The notes: a model not told the origin generated them from the sequence alone. A DNA stretch of 18,858 bases from UBA9676 sp036522155 (GCA_036522155.1 DATDGI010000271.1:1-18858), one strand, 5' to 3'; positions 6,517 to 13,778 are shown, counted from the stretch's first letter. Program-made: numbers and translations.

Positions 6517-7188
6517 ATGGCAGAGCCGCAGCTGACCCCGCGGGCGGGCCAGACCCGGGCGGCCATCATCGAGGCGGCGCTGCGGATGTTCCGCGAGACC
6601 GGCTACGAGGCCACCACCATGCGGGCGATCGCCCGCGAGGCCGGGGTTTCCACCGGCAACGCCTACTACTACTTCGGGTCCAAAGAAGAACTGATCCGCG
6701 AGTTCTACGCCCGCAACAACGCCGAGCACGAGGCGGCCTGCCGGGACCTGCTGGCCACCGAGACCCGCTTCGCGCCCCGGCTGCGCGGCACGCTGCGGGC
6801 CCTCGTCGACGTCATGGCCCCCTACCACGAGTTCGCCGCCAAGTACTTCAAGCACGCGGCCGAGCCCAGCAGCCCGCTCAGCCCGTTCAGCGGGCAGTCC
6901 AGTGAGGCCAGGGACACGGCCATCGCCCTGTACCGGAAGGTGGTCGACGGCTCAAGCGCCCGGATCGACCCCGGGCTGCGCACCCGCCTGCCCGAGCTGC
7001 TGTGGCTGCTGTCGCTGGGGGTCGTGATGTTCTGGGTGCACGACACCTCCCCCGGCTGCGCCAAGACCTACGAGCTGATCGACCGGGCCGTGCCGCTGGC
7101 CGACCGGCTGGTGTCGCTGTCCCGGCTGCCGGTCATGCGCTCGGCCCTGGCCGAGGTCGTCGCCCTGTTCGACGCCCTGCGGGCCTGA
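6517..7188 (+). CDS. TetR/AcrR-family transcriptional regulator
   Basis: This 223-residue repressor-type protein has the N-terminal DNA-binding domain about 10-62: TRAAIIEAALRMFRETGYEAT, the helix-turn-helix MRAIAREAGVSTGNAYYYFGSKEEL (about 35-59), then a larger helical ligand domain. The start ATG 6517 was chosen over the in-frame TTG at 6508 because a TACATT hexamer sits 7 nt before it and the family normally has a short N-terminal arm. The gene follows the three-TM gene by 5 nt. The two identical palindromes upstream of that gene are the obvious operators, so the protein likely represses the membrane-protein/tetR unit and possibly the divergent sigma/VOC unit. The ligand is unknown; the C-terminal domain gives no specific clue. 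Confidence 0.93.
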   Translation: MAEPQLTPRAGQTRAAIIEAALRMFRETGYEATTMRAIAREAGVSTGNAYYYFGSKEELIREFYARNNAEHEAACRDLLATETRFAPRLRGTLRALVDVMAPYHEFAAKYFKHAAEPSSPLSPFSGQSSEARDTAIALYRKVVDGSSARIDPGLRTRLPELLWLLSLGVVMFWVHDTSPGCAKTYELIDRAVPLADRLVSLSRLPVMRSALAEVVALFDALRA

Positions 7189-7236
7189 CCGGCCACGCCG
7201 GGGACCGTCGGCGAACGTCTAACGAGGCGGCCTGCG

Positions 7237-7280
7237 GTGCATCAATGCACTAATACATCATGATGCCTTGATGCTACAAT
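7237..7280 (+). promoter_or_regulatory. vapBC promoter and palindrome-rich operator
   Basis: Nested inverted repeats fill this AT-richer stretch. GTGCAT-CA-ATGCAC lies at 7237-7250, the perfect palindrome CATCATGATG at 7256-7265, and GCATCAA (7239-7245) pairs with TTGATGC (7268-7274). TGATGC is also directly repeated (7261-7266 and 7269-7274). A near-consensus -10, TACAAT (7275-7280), ends 7 nt before the vapB ATG. The repeats cover where the -35 should be, as expected for autorepression by a VapB/VapC complex. Confidence 0.7.
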
Positions 7281-7287
7281 TTCTGGC

Positions 7288-7518
7288 ATGCGCACGACGC
7301 TCGACATTCCTGATGATCTTCACGCTCAGGCAGTGGCGATCGCCAGAGACACACATCGGACTTTGAGCCAGACCATCGCCGCACTCATCCGCCGGGGGCT
7401 TGGCTCAACCGGCCCGGCGGACGTTGCCAGCAGCGCCCGCACCGGTCTTCCGGTGGTGCGCCTTGGCCGGACGATCACCAGCGAGGATGTGCGGCGGCTG
7501 GAGGACGACGATCAGTGA
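7288..7518 (+). CDS. vapB: VapB-type ribbon-helix-helix antitoxin
   Basis: This 76-residue protein has an N-terminal ribbon-helix-helix: beta strand MRTTLDIPDDL, helix HAQAVAIARDTHRT, then LSQTIAALIRRGL (to about residue 40). The C-terminal half is polar and likely disordered, the part that normally wraps the toxin active site (LPVVRLGRTITSEDVRRLEDDDQ). VapB binds and inhibits VapC, and the dimer binds the operator. There is no Shine-Dalgarno; TACAAT lies 7 nt upstream, so translation is probably leaderless. The stop overlaps the vapC start (GTGA). Codons such as AGA, ACA, TTG, ATT and CTT are unlike those of neighbouring genes and suggest horizontal acquisition. Confidence 0.88.
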   Translation: MRTTLDIPDDLHAQAVAIARDTHRTLSQTIAALIRRGLGSTGPADVASSARTGLPVVRLGRTITSEDVRRLEDDDQ

Positions 7519-7913
7519 CCGTCCTCCTCGACGCGAATGTGCTCATCGCCCTTCTCGTGGACGATCACGTCCACCATGCCAGCGCCGAGAGCTGGTTTGT
7601 GGACGGTGGGACCAACTTTGCGACCTGCCCTATCACGCAGGGCAGCCTCATGCGGCTGCTGATCCGGGAGGGGCAGTCGGCCGCCTCCGCGCAAGCGGTT
7701 CTCACCGCGGCTACCGCCGACCCGCGGCACGAGTTCTGGCCCGAGGACATCGGGTACACCGATGTCCCCCTGCACGGGATCATCGGCCATCGCCAGCTGA
7801 CCGACGCCTACCTCGCCCAGCTTGCCCGGGCCCGCGGTTCCCGGCTCGCCACCTTCGACCAGGCGCTGGCCGGGCTGCACAGTGACGTGGCCGAACTGAT
7901 CCCAGACCGCTGA
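7515..7913 (+). CDS. vapC: VapC-type PIN-domain ribonuclease toxin
   Basis: This 132-residue protein is a single PIN domain. Acidic site residues visible are D6 in VLLDANVLIAL, D97 in LTDAYLAQLA and D115 in LATFD. The usual middle glutamate position (after TCPIT) is Q42 in CPITQGSLMRLL, a replacement I recall as common in the mycobacterial PIN subfamily, so activity is still likely. Family members cleave RNA (tRNA or rRNA) to stop translation. The GTG start at 7515 overlaps the vapB stop by 4 nt, giving translational coupling that keeps antitoxin ahead of toxin. Like vapB, its 5' part is less GC-biased than nearby genes. The target RNA is not known. Confidence 0.9.
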   Translation: MTVLLDANVLIALLVDDHVHHASAESWFVDGGTNFATCPITQGSLMRLLIREGQSAASAQAVLTAATADPRHEFWPEDIGYTDVPLHGIIGHRQLTDAYLAQLARARGSRLATFDQALAGLHSDVAELIPDR

Positions 7914-7925
7914 CGGCTCCCCCGT

Positions 7926-7931
7926 TAGGGT
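7926..7931 (+). promoter_or_regulatory. Leaderless -10 element of the ligD-like gene
   Basis: TAGGGT ends 6 nt before the ATG at 7938 and there is no Shine-Dalgarno in between. It lies in the 24-nt gap after vapC, so this gene has its own promoter independent of the toxin-antitoxin unit. Confidence 0.5.
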
Positions 7932-7937
7932 GGCCCC

Positions 7938-9284
7938 ATGGCGGACCGCAAGGTAACGCTGGAAGTGGCCGGGCGAGCTGTGACCGTCAGCAACCCGGAC
8001 AAAGTCTTCTTCCCGGCCACCGGGCACACCAAGCTGGACCTGGTCCGCTACTACCTGAGCGTGGCCGATGGCGCGCTGCGCGGGGTGGCGGGGCGGCCGA
8101 TGGTGCTCAAGCGGTTCGTGCACGGCGCCGACGGGGAGGCGTTCTTCCAGAAGCGGGCCCCGGACAAGCGCCCGGACTGGATCGAGACGGTGGTGCTGCG
8201 TTTCCCGTCCGGCCGCAGCGCCGAGGAGGTCGTCCCCCGCGACGCCGCCGCCCTGGCCTGGGCGGCCAACCTGGGCTGCATCGACCTCAACCCGCATCCG
8301 GTGCGGGCGGACGACCTTGACCACCCGGACGAGCTGCGGGTGGATCTGGACCCGGTGCCCGGGATCGGCTGGCCCCAGATCATCGAGGTCGCGCTGGCCG
8401 CCCGGGACGTGCTCGCCGACTTCGGGCTGGCCGGCTGGCCGAAGACGTCCGGCTCCCGCGGCTTCCACATCTACGCCCGGATCGAGCCGCGCTGGACCTT
8501 CACCGAGGTCAGGCGGGCCGCGGTGGCCCTGGCCCGGGAGATCGAGCGGCGGGTGCCGGATCTGGCCACCGCCCGCTGGTGGAAGGAGGAGCGGCACGGC
8601 GTCTTCGTCGACTACAACCAGAACGCCAAGGACCGCACCGTGGCGTCGGCATACTCGGTCCGGCCCACCCGGGACGCGCGCGTGTCCACCCCGCTGACCT
8701 GGGCGGAGGTGCCGGGCCGCGAGCCGGAGGCGTTCACCATCGGCACCGTCCCCGACCGGTTCGCCCGGCTCGGCGACCCGTGGCAGGACATGGACGCCGC
8801 GGCGGGCTCGCTGGTGCCGCTGCTGGCGCTGGCCGGCGAGCACGAGGCGGCGGGGATGGCCGACGCACCCTGGCCGCCGCACTATGAGAAGCAGGCCGAT
8901 GAGCCGCCCCGGGTCCAGCCGTCCAAACGGCGTGCGCCCGCCACCCCGCCACCGGCGCCGGGCAAGACCAGCGGCCCGACCGGCCGCCGCCGGTCGGTCA
9001 TGCCGCTCATCGAGGTGGCCCGGGCGGTGAACGAGGCCGAGGCGCGGGCCGGCCTGGAACGCTGGAAGCAGCGCCACCCCGGCATCTGGCCGCTGCTCGA
9101 GCCCGCCGACGTGCTGGTCGACGCGATGCGCGGGGCCAGTTCCACCTGGACCCGGATCCGGATCAACCTGCAGCACGTGCCCGAGGCCGACCGCCCGCCG
9201 CAGGAGCCGCTGGAGGTCGACTACGACCCGTGGGCCAGCTACCGCGGCCCGCTCCCCCGGCCCGCACCCCGCAAACCGCGGTAA
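7938..9284 (+). CDS. Stand-alone LigD-type DNA polymerase/primase domain protein
   Basis: This 448-residue protein is the polymerase module of NHEJ ligase D (archaeo-eukaryotic primase fold) without ligase or nuclease modules. The Pol domain covers about 5-300. It has the N-terminal NPDKVFFP, KRF and FFQKRAP motifs, the metal-binding pair D136/D138 in RVDLDP, the SGSRGFHIY motif (171-179), and D225 with YNQNAKDRTVASAYSVRP. A Pro/Lys-rich linker (about 315-352) leads to a conserved-looking C-terminal module of about 95 residues (MPLIEVARAVNEAEARAGLERWKQRHPG, then TWTRIRINLQHVP and DYDPWASY). Known relatives add ribo- or deoxyribonucleotides at broken ends. No ku or ligase gene is in the window, so partners must be elsewhere. 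It is preceded by TAGGGT 6 nt before the ATG. It is convergent with the YceI gene, 8 nt away. Confidence 0.92.
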   Translation: MADRKVTLEVAGRAVTVSNPDKVFFPATGHTKLDLVRYYLSVADGALRGVAGRPMVLKRFVHGADGEAFFQKRAPDKRPDWIETVVLRFPSGRSAEEVVPRDAAALAWAANLGCIDLNPHPVRADDLDHPDELRVDLDPVPGIGWPQIIEVALAARDVLADFGLAGWPKTSGSRGFHIYARIEPRWTFTEVRRAAVALAREIERRVPDLATARWWKEERHGVFVDYNQNAKDRTVASAYSVRPTRDARVSTPLTWAEVPGREPEAFTIGTVPDRFARLGDPWQDMDAAAGSLVPLLALAGEHEAAGMADAPWPPHYEKQADEPPRVQPSKRRAPATPPPAPGKTSGPTGRRRSVMPLIEVARAVNEAEARAGLERWKQRHPGIWPLLEPADVLVDAMRGASSTWTRIRINLQHVPEADRPPQEPLEVDYDPWASYRGPLPRPAPRKPR

Positions 9285-9292
9285 CGCTGGGG

Positions 9293-10015
9293 TCAGGACT
9301 TGCTGAGGGTCAGCAGGAATTCCAGCACGCCGTGATTCTGGGTGGTCACGAACCCGGTGAAACTCGGATTCGGGATCCCCCACCGGGCGAAGGTGACCGG
9401 GATCGAGCCGGCCACCTTGATCGCGGTCGCGGTCCGCTGCGCCGTCAGGGTGAAGGTCACCCGCTGGGTGTGGCCGTGCAGGGTCAGGTCGCCGGTGGCG
9501 GTGTAGGCCCTGACCGTGCCGGCGGCCGGCAGCGGATCCAGGCTGATCGGCCGGGTCAGGGTGAAGGTGCCGTGCGGGTAGGCGGTGACGTCCATGATCC
9601 GGCCGTCGAACTGGGCGTCACGCTGGCCGGAGTCGCTGTGGATGCTGGACATGGGGACGGTGAAGCTGGCCGCCCGCACCTCGCTGCCGCTGATCACCAT
9701 CGTCCCGGTCACCTGGCTGCTGCGGCCGACGGCGGTGTGGTGCTGGCCGAACAGGATCTCCTGCACCCGGTAGCCGACCTGGGATCCGGCGCCCACCCGC
9801 CAGGTCCCCGTGACCGGGCCGGCCGGGCTGGTGGTGGCCCCGGCCGGGGCGGAACTGGCCGCCGCGGTGGCGCTGCTGCTGGCCTTCAGGCTGAGCGGCG
9901 CCGGGGTGCCGCCCTCCACGAAGTGGAAGAAGACGAACGGCACGCCGACCGCGAGCACGATCACGGCCGCCCCGCCCGCGATCACCCACCGCAGCCAGCG
10001 CCGGGATGATGACAT
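9293..10015 (-). CDS. Membrane-anchored YceI-family lipid-binding protein
   Basis: This 240-residue protein has an N-terminal signal anchor (RRWLRWVIAGGAAVIVLAVGVPFVFF, about 5-30) and a Ser/Ala/Thr-rich extracellular linker (about 45-68). A YceI domain (about 69-240) starts at GTWRVGAGSQVGYRVQEILFG, with the family's SSIHSDSGQRDAQFDGRIMDV and GDLTLHGHTQRVTFTL segments. YceI domains are lipocalin-like barrels that bind isoprenoid chains; the exact role here is unknown. The ATG at 10015 is chosen because GGAGGGAG (10024-10031 on this strand) sits 8 nt upstream and the sequence becomes signal-like there. The long open frame above it is antisense to the oxidoreductase. Confidence 0.88.
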   Translation of the reverse strand: MSSSRRWLRWVIAGGAAVIVLAVGVPFVFFHFVEGGTPAPLSLKASSSATAAASSAPAGATTSPAGPVTGTWRVGAGSQVGYRVQEILFGQHHTAVGRSSQVTGTMVISGSEVRAASFTVPMSSIHSDSGQRDAQFDGRIMDVTAYPHGTFTLTRPISLDPLPAAGTVRAYTATGDLTLHGHTQRVTFTLTAQRTATAIKVAGSIPVTFARWGIPNPSFTGFVTTQNHGVLEFLLTLSKS

Positions 10016-10125
10016 CGATGCTGCTCCCTCCGGCCCGGCCGCCCGGCCGTGGCCACTGGGCATGAGCCTGCGCCGCCGGGCTGGGGGCCCGCTGACGCTT
10101 GCTTCTGAGCCGGCTCTGTCCCCGC
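10016..10125. other. Intergenic gap upstream of the YceI gene
   Basis: These 110 nt between the oxidoreductase stop and the YceI start hold the YceI Shine-Dalgarno and presumably its promoter. I see no clear -10/-35 pair and no small gene. Co-transcription with the upstream oxidoreductase on the same strand is possible. Confidence 0.3.
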
Positions 10126-11055
10126 TCAGACGTGCGGCATGACCTCGGCGGCCAGGAGTTCCAGGTGGTCGAGGTCGTGCAGGTCGAGCACCTGCAGGTA
10201 CATCCGGGCCGCGCCGATGCCGGCGAACTGGCCCAGCTTGTCCACGATCTGCGCGGGCGACCCGGCCAGGCCCTCGTCCGCGAGCTCGCCCGCCTCCCGG
10301 CCGATCGCCGCCGCCCGCCGGGCCACCTCGGCGCCGGTCCGGCCGCAGCAGACCACCTGCCCGGCCGAGTACACCAGCGCCGCCGGGTCCCGGCCCGCCG
10401 CCTCGCACGCCGCCCGCACCCGGCCAAACGCGGCCTGCGTCTCGGCCAGGCTGACGAACACGACGTTGTACTCGTCGGCGAACCGGGCGGCCAGCCGCGG
10501 TGTCCGGCGCGGGCCGTGCCCGCCGATCAGCACCGGCGGGCGGGGCCGCTGGGCCGGCTTGGGCAGCGCGGGCGAGTCGGTCAGCGCGTAGTGGGACCCG
10601 TCGAAGGAGAACGTCTTGCCCTCCGGGGTCTCCCACAGCCCGGTGATGATCTCCAGCTGCTCCTCCAGCCGGTCGAAACGCTCCGCCAGCGGCGGGAACG
10701 GGATGCCGTACGCGGCGTGCTCGGCGCCGTACCAGCCGGTCCCGAGCCCGAACTCGACCCGGCCCCCGCTCATCTGGTCCACCTGGGCGACCGCGATGGC
10801 CAGCGGCCCGGGGTACCGGAAGGTGGCCGCGCTCATCAGCGTGCCCAGCCGGATCCGGGACGTTTCCCTGGCCAGCCCGGCCAGCGTGACCCAGGCGTCG
10901 GTCGGCCCGGGCAGGCCGGACACCGCGCCCATCTTCAGGTAGTGGTCGGACCGGAAGAACGCGTCGAACCCCAGTTCCTCGGCCGCCCGGGCGACGGCGA
11001 GCAGCCTGCCGTACTCGGCGCCCTGCTGTGGCTCGGTGAAGATCCGCAGAAGCAT
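10126..11055 (-). CDS. LLM-class F420-dependent oxidoreductase
   Basis: This 309-residue TIM-barrel protein belongs to the bacterial luciferase-like family. Features are MLLRIFTEPQQGAEYGRLLAVARAAEELGFDAFFRSDHYLKM, then TSRIRLGTLMSAATFRYPGPLAIAVAQVDQMSGGRVEFGLGTGW (about 65-108) and PPVLIGGHGPRRTPRLAARFADEYNV (about 172-198). The DAFFRSDHYL and GLGTGWYGAEHAAYGIPFPP signatures are typical of actinobacterial F420-dependent members rather than of FMN luciferases. It would use F420 or F420H2 for a redox reaction on an unknown substrate. The ATG at 11055 has CAGGAT 6 nt upstream and no Shine-Dalgarno, so it may be leaderless. The neighbouring genes give no substrate hint. Confidence 0.9.
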   Translation of the reverse strand: MLLRIFTEPQQGAEYGRLLAVARAAEELGFDAFFRSDHYLKMGAVSGLPGPTDAWVTLAGLARETSRIRLGTLMSAATFRYPGPLAIAVAQVDQMSGGRVEFGLGTGWYGAEHAAYGIPFPPLAERFDRLEEQLEIITGLWETPEGKTFSFDGSHYALTDSPALPKPAQRPRPPVLIGGHGPRRTPRLAARFADEYNVVFVSLAETQAAFGRVRAACEAAGRDPAALVYSAGQVVCCGRTGAEVARRAAAIGREAGELADEGLAGSPAQIVDKLGQFAGIGAARMYLQVLDLHDLDHLELLAAEVMPHV

Positions 11056-11098
11056 GCGCCTATCCTGCCGTACCGGGCGGCGGCGGCCCGCGCGGCCC

Positions 11099-12319
11099 TC
11101 AGCCCGGGGCGAGGGCCGCGACGCATTCCACGTGGTGGGTCATGGGGAAGATGTCGAACGCCCGCAGGCCCGCCAGCCGCCAGCCCGATTCGGCGCAGAC
11201 CGCGATGTCGCGGGCGAGGGTGGCCGGATCACACGACACGTACGCGATCCGCCGGAGGCCGCCCCGGCCGAGCAGCCGCTCGATCACCGGCCGGGCGGCC
11301 CCGGCCCGGGGCGGGTCGAGCACCGCCAGCCCGGCCGCGGGCAGGCCGGCCATCGCCAGCACGGCGGCCACGTCACCGCAGTGCACCCGCGCCCAGGCCG
11401 ACCCGCGCAGGTTGCGCCGCGCGTCCCGGGCCGCCGCCCGGTCGGCCTCCACCCCGATCACCATCCCCGACGGCCCCACCGCGGCCGCCAGCGCGCCCGC
11501 GAACAGCCCGGCGCCGCAGTACAGGTCCAGCGCCACCTCCCCCGGCTGGGGCCCCAGGGCGGCCAGCACCGCGCCGGTCAGCGCCTCGGCGGCACCGGGG
11601 TGGACCTGCCAGAACGTGCCCGCGCTGACCCGCCAGGACCGCCCGCCGGTGAGCTGGCGCAGGTACGCCCGGCCGCGGACGGTGCGGCCGGCCCGGCCGC
11701 CCGCGCCGGTCACGATCACCGCCCGCTCCCCCGAGCCGGGCGACACCACCACCTCCACCGACCCGGTGCGGTCCCACCGCTGGCCGGTCACCCCGGCGGC
11801 GTTCACCAGCGGGTGGGCGATCGGGCAGTCGCCCACCGCGACCAGCTCGTGCGAGCGGTGCCTGAGCAGCCCGGCCGTGCCGTCCGGGCCGACCGAGTAG
11901 CGGACCCGGGTCCGCCAGCCGAGCCCGCCGGCATCCCCGGCCACCGGTTCCACCGTGACCTCGGTGTCCAGGCCCGCGATCCGCCGCAGCTGGTACCTGA
12001 CCACGTCCGCCTTCAGCCGCCGCTGGGCGGCCAGGTCCGCGTGCTGCCAGTCGCACCCGCCGCAGCCGCCCGGCCGGGCATGCGGGCAGGGCGGCTCGAC
12101 CCGGTCCGGCGAGGCGTCCAGGATTTCGACCGCTTCCGCCCGGGCGAACCGGGTCGTGGTGTCGGTGACCCGGGCCCGCACCCGCTCGCCGGGCAGCGCG
12201 TGCCGGACGAACACCACCCGCCCGGCCGGCTCCCTGGCCACGCACCAGCCGCCGTGCGCGGCCTCACCGACCACCAGCTCCAGCAGCTCATCCGGCCCGG
12301 CTCCGGGCACCGTATCCAC
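11099..12319 (-). CDS. TRAM-domain Fe-S RNA (uracil-C5) methyltransferase, TrmA/RlmCD family
   Basis: This is a 406-residue protein. The N-terminal TRAM domain (about 10-68) contains GWCVAREPAGRVVFVRHALPGERVRARV. Fe-S cysteines are C78, C86 and C89 (CPHARPGGCGGC) plus C165 (VGDCPI). A central domain precedes the SAM-binding motif LDLYCGAGLFAG (265-274). The catalytic part has DPPRAG (335-340), nucleophile C363 in YVSCDP and E398 in HHVEC. The family methylates C5 of uridine in rRNA or tRNA; the target position is not deducible. It starts with GTG at 12319, preceded by AGGGGAG 4 nt upstream. A possible -10, CATACT, lies at 12346-12351. The gene is divergent from the TrkA pair, an arrangement I recall as recurrent in actinobacteria. 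Confidence 0.93.
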   Translation of the reverse strand: MDTVPGAGPDELLELVVGEAAHGGWCVAREPAGRVVFVRHALPGERVRARVTDTTTRFARAEAVEILDASPDRVEPPCPHARPGGCGGCDWQHADLAAQRRLKADVVRYQLRRIAGLDTEVTVEPVAGDAGGLGWRTRVRYSVGPDGTAGLLRHRSHELVAVGDCPIAHPLVNAAGVTGQRWDRTGSVEVVVSPGSGERAVIVTGAGGRAGRTVRGRAYLRQLTGGRSWRVSAGTFWQVHPGAAEALTGAVLAALGPQPGEVALDLYCGAGLFAGALAAAVGPSGMVIGVEADRAAARDARRNLRGSAWARVHCGDVAAVLAMAGLPAAGLAVLDPPRAGAARPVIERLLGRGGLRRIAYVSCDPATLARDIAVCAESGWRLAGLRAFDIFPMTHHVECVAALAPG

Positions 12320-12420
12320 CGCGCTCCCCTGCTTCGTCGCACCCCAGTATGCCGGCCTGGAGTCAGCGGGCCAGCCGCGGGGGAATACCGTGGCTGAGCA
12401 CCGTTTGACTGGAGGCGGCC
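12320..12420. promoter_or_regulatory. Divergent promoter region between the RNA methyltransferase and trkA genes
   Basis: On the minus strand, CATACT (12346-12351) gives a leader of about 20 nt to GTG 12319. On the plus strand, TACCGT (12386-12391) would start RNA near 12398, with GGAGG (12411-12415) leading to GTG 12421. No riboswitch-like structure fits in these 101 nt. Confidence 0.4.
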
Positions 12421-13107
12421 GTGCACGTCGTGATCATGGGATGCGGGCGGGTTGGCTCCACGCTCGCGCACATCCTGGAGGAGCAGGGCCACTCGGTCGC
12501 CATCATCGACCAGGACCGGGACGCCTTCCGCAAGCTGCGCTCGGGTTTCAAGGGCAAGCGGATCACCGGCGTCGGTTTCGACCAGGACGTGCTGATCGAG
12601 GCGGGCATCGAGGAGGCGGACGCCTTCGCCGCGGTGAGCAGCGGGGACAACTCGAACGTGATAGCGGCCCGGGTGGCACGCGAGTCGTTTGGCGTGGACA
12701 GAGTCGCGGCCCGCATCTACGACCCCCGGCGCGCAGAGGTGTACCAGCGGCTCGGCATCCCGACCGTGGCCACCGTCCGCTGGACCGCCGACCAGATGCT
12801 GCGGCGGCTGCTGCCCGAGGGCGCCGAGCCGCTGTGGCGCGACCCCACCGGTGCCGTGGTGCTGGCCGAGGTGGCCTACTCGCCGGAATGGGTGGGCGAG
12901 AAGGTGCACGCGCTGGAGGAGGCGTCACGGGCGCGGGTGGCCTTCATCTCCCGGCTCGGTGAGGCGATGCTGCCGGAGAAGGGCACGGTGCTGCAGGAAG
13001 GCGACGCGCTGCACGTGGTGGCGCTGGAAAGCGACCTGGCCCGGATCGGGGAGGTCTTCGCCCGGGTCACCCCGGGCACGCGCGGGCACGGGAAGGGAGG
13101 CCACTGA
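12421..13107 (+). CDS. TrkA-family K+ uptake regulatory protein (first copy)
   Basis: This 228-residue protein has a TrkA-N/RCK Rossmann domain: dinucleotide motif GCGRVGS (7-13), acidic ribose-binding D30 in VAIIDQD, then DAFAAVSSGDNSNVIAA. A TrkA-C domain (about 141-220) includes EWVGEKVHALEE and GDALHVVAL. Such proteins bind NAD(H) or other nucleotides and gate a TrkH/Ktr-type or other K+ transporter. No transporter gene is in the window. The GTG start at 12421 is set by GGAGG at 12411-12415. The stop overlaps the second trkA start by 1 nt (TGATG), so the two are co-translated and may form a heteromer, like the CeoB/CeoC pair of mycobacteria. A His/Gly/Lys-rich tail ends the protein. Confidence 0.93.
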   Translation: MHVVIMGCGRVGSTLAHILEEQGHSVAIIDQDRDAFRKLRSGFKGKRITGVGFDQDVLIEAGIEEADAFAAVSSGDNSNVIAARVARESFGVDRVAARIYDPRRAEVYQRLGIPTVATVRWTADQMLRRLLPEGAEPLWRDPTGAVVLAEVAYSPEWVGEKVHALEEASRARVAFISRLGEAMLPEKGTVLQEGDALHVVALESDLARIGEVFARVTPGTRGHGKGGH

Positions 13108-13769
13108 TGCGGGTCGCCATCGCCGGGGCCGGCGCCGTCGGCCGCTCCATCGCCGGTGAGCTGATCGACAACGGGCACGAGGTGCTGCTCATCGACAAGA
13201 ACCCCCGCGCCATCGCGGTGGACAGCGTGCCGCGGGCGGAGTGGCTGCTCGCGGACGCGTGCGAGATCACCTCGCTGGACGAGGCCGGGCTGGAGCGCTG
13301 CAACGTGGTCATCGCCGCCACCGGCGACGACAAGGTCAACCTGGTGGTGTCCCTGCTGGCCAAGACGGAGTACGGGGTGCCCAGGGTGGTGTCGCGCACC
13401 AACAACCCCAAGAACGAGTGGCTGTTCAACGAGTCGTGGGGGGTGGACGTGGCGGTGTCCACCCCGCGGCTGCTGTCCGCCCTGGTGGAGGAGGCGGTCA
13501 GCGTCGGCGACCTGGTCCGGCTGATGACCTTCCGGCAGAGCGAGGCCAGCCTGGTCGAGCTGACCATGCCGGACGACGCGCCGCTGGCCGGCACCCGGAT
13601 CGGGGAGATCAGCTGGCCCGCCGACACCGCGCTGGTGGCGATCCTGCGGGATGGCCGGGTGATCGTCCCTGGCGCCGACGACCCGCTCGCCGCCGGGGAT
13701 GAGCTGCTGTTCGTGACCAGCGAGAACGTGGAGGACGAACTCGCCCGGCTGCTGGGCCACGGGCAATGA
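13107..13769 (+). CDS. TrkA-family K+ uptake regulatory protein (second copy)
   Basis: This 220-residue paralogue of the preceding protein has the nucleotide motif GAGAVG (7-12), D30 in VLLIDKNPR, and CNVVIAATGDDKVNLVVSLLAK (about 70-91). A TrkA-C domain lies at about 135-215 (MPDDAPLAGTRIGEI, then DDPLAAGDELLFVTS). Compared with the first copy it has a full RTNNPKNEWLF segment and a shorter C-terminus. The ATG overlaps the upstream TGA by 1 nt, so it depends on translation of the first gene. It is convergent with the DUF3710 gene, 9 nt away. Its role is cytosolic nucleotide sensing for a K+ transporter encoded elsewhere (family knowledge). Confidence 0.93.
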   Translation: MRVAIAGAGAVGRSIAGELIDNGHEVLLIDKNPRAIAVDSVPRAEWLLADACEITSLDEAGLERCNVVIAATGDDKVNLVVSLLAKTEYGVPRVVSRTNNPKNEWLFNESWGVDVAVSTPRLLSALVEEAVSVGDLVRLMTFRQSEASLVELTMPDDAPLAGTRIGEISWPADTALVAILRDGRVIVPGADDPLAAGDELLFVTSENVEDELARLLGHGQ

Positions 13770-13778
13770 GGCGGCCGG

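Noticed and set aside
7512..9383. 623-codon minus-strand open frame opposite vapC and the LigD-like gene
   Set aside because: The longest open frame in the window, but it is antisense to two clear genes and its composition has no domain, signal or TM pattern.
10081..10125. Possible hairpin terminator before the YceI gene
   Set aside because: Several GC-rich short stems exist, but none is followed by a T-run; such stems arise by chance here.
9293..10636. 447-codon frame that would fuse an extra N-terminus to the YceI protein
   Set aside because: The extra part is antisense-like to the oxidoreductase. A GGAGGGAG and signal-anchor sequence mark the true start at 10015.
12363..12716. Minus-strand frame opposite the first trkA gene
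   Set aside because: It is antisense to a gene with intact NAD-binding motifs; the apparent protein is a Ser/Thr-rich shadow.
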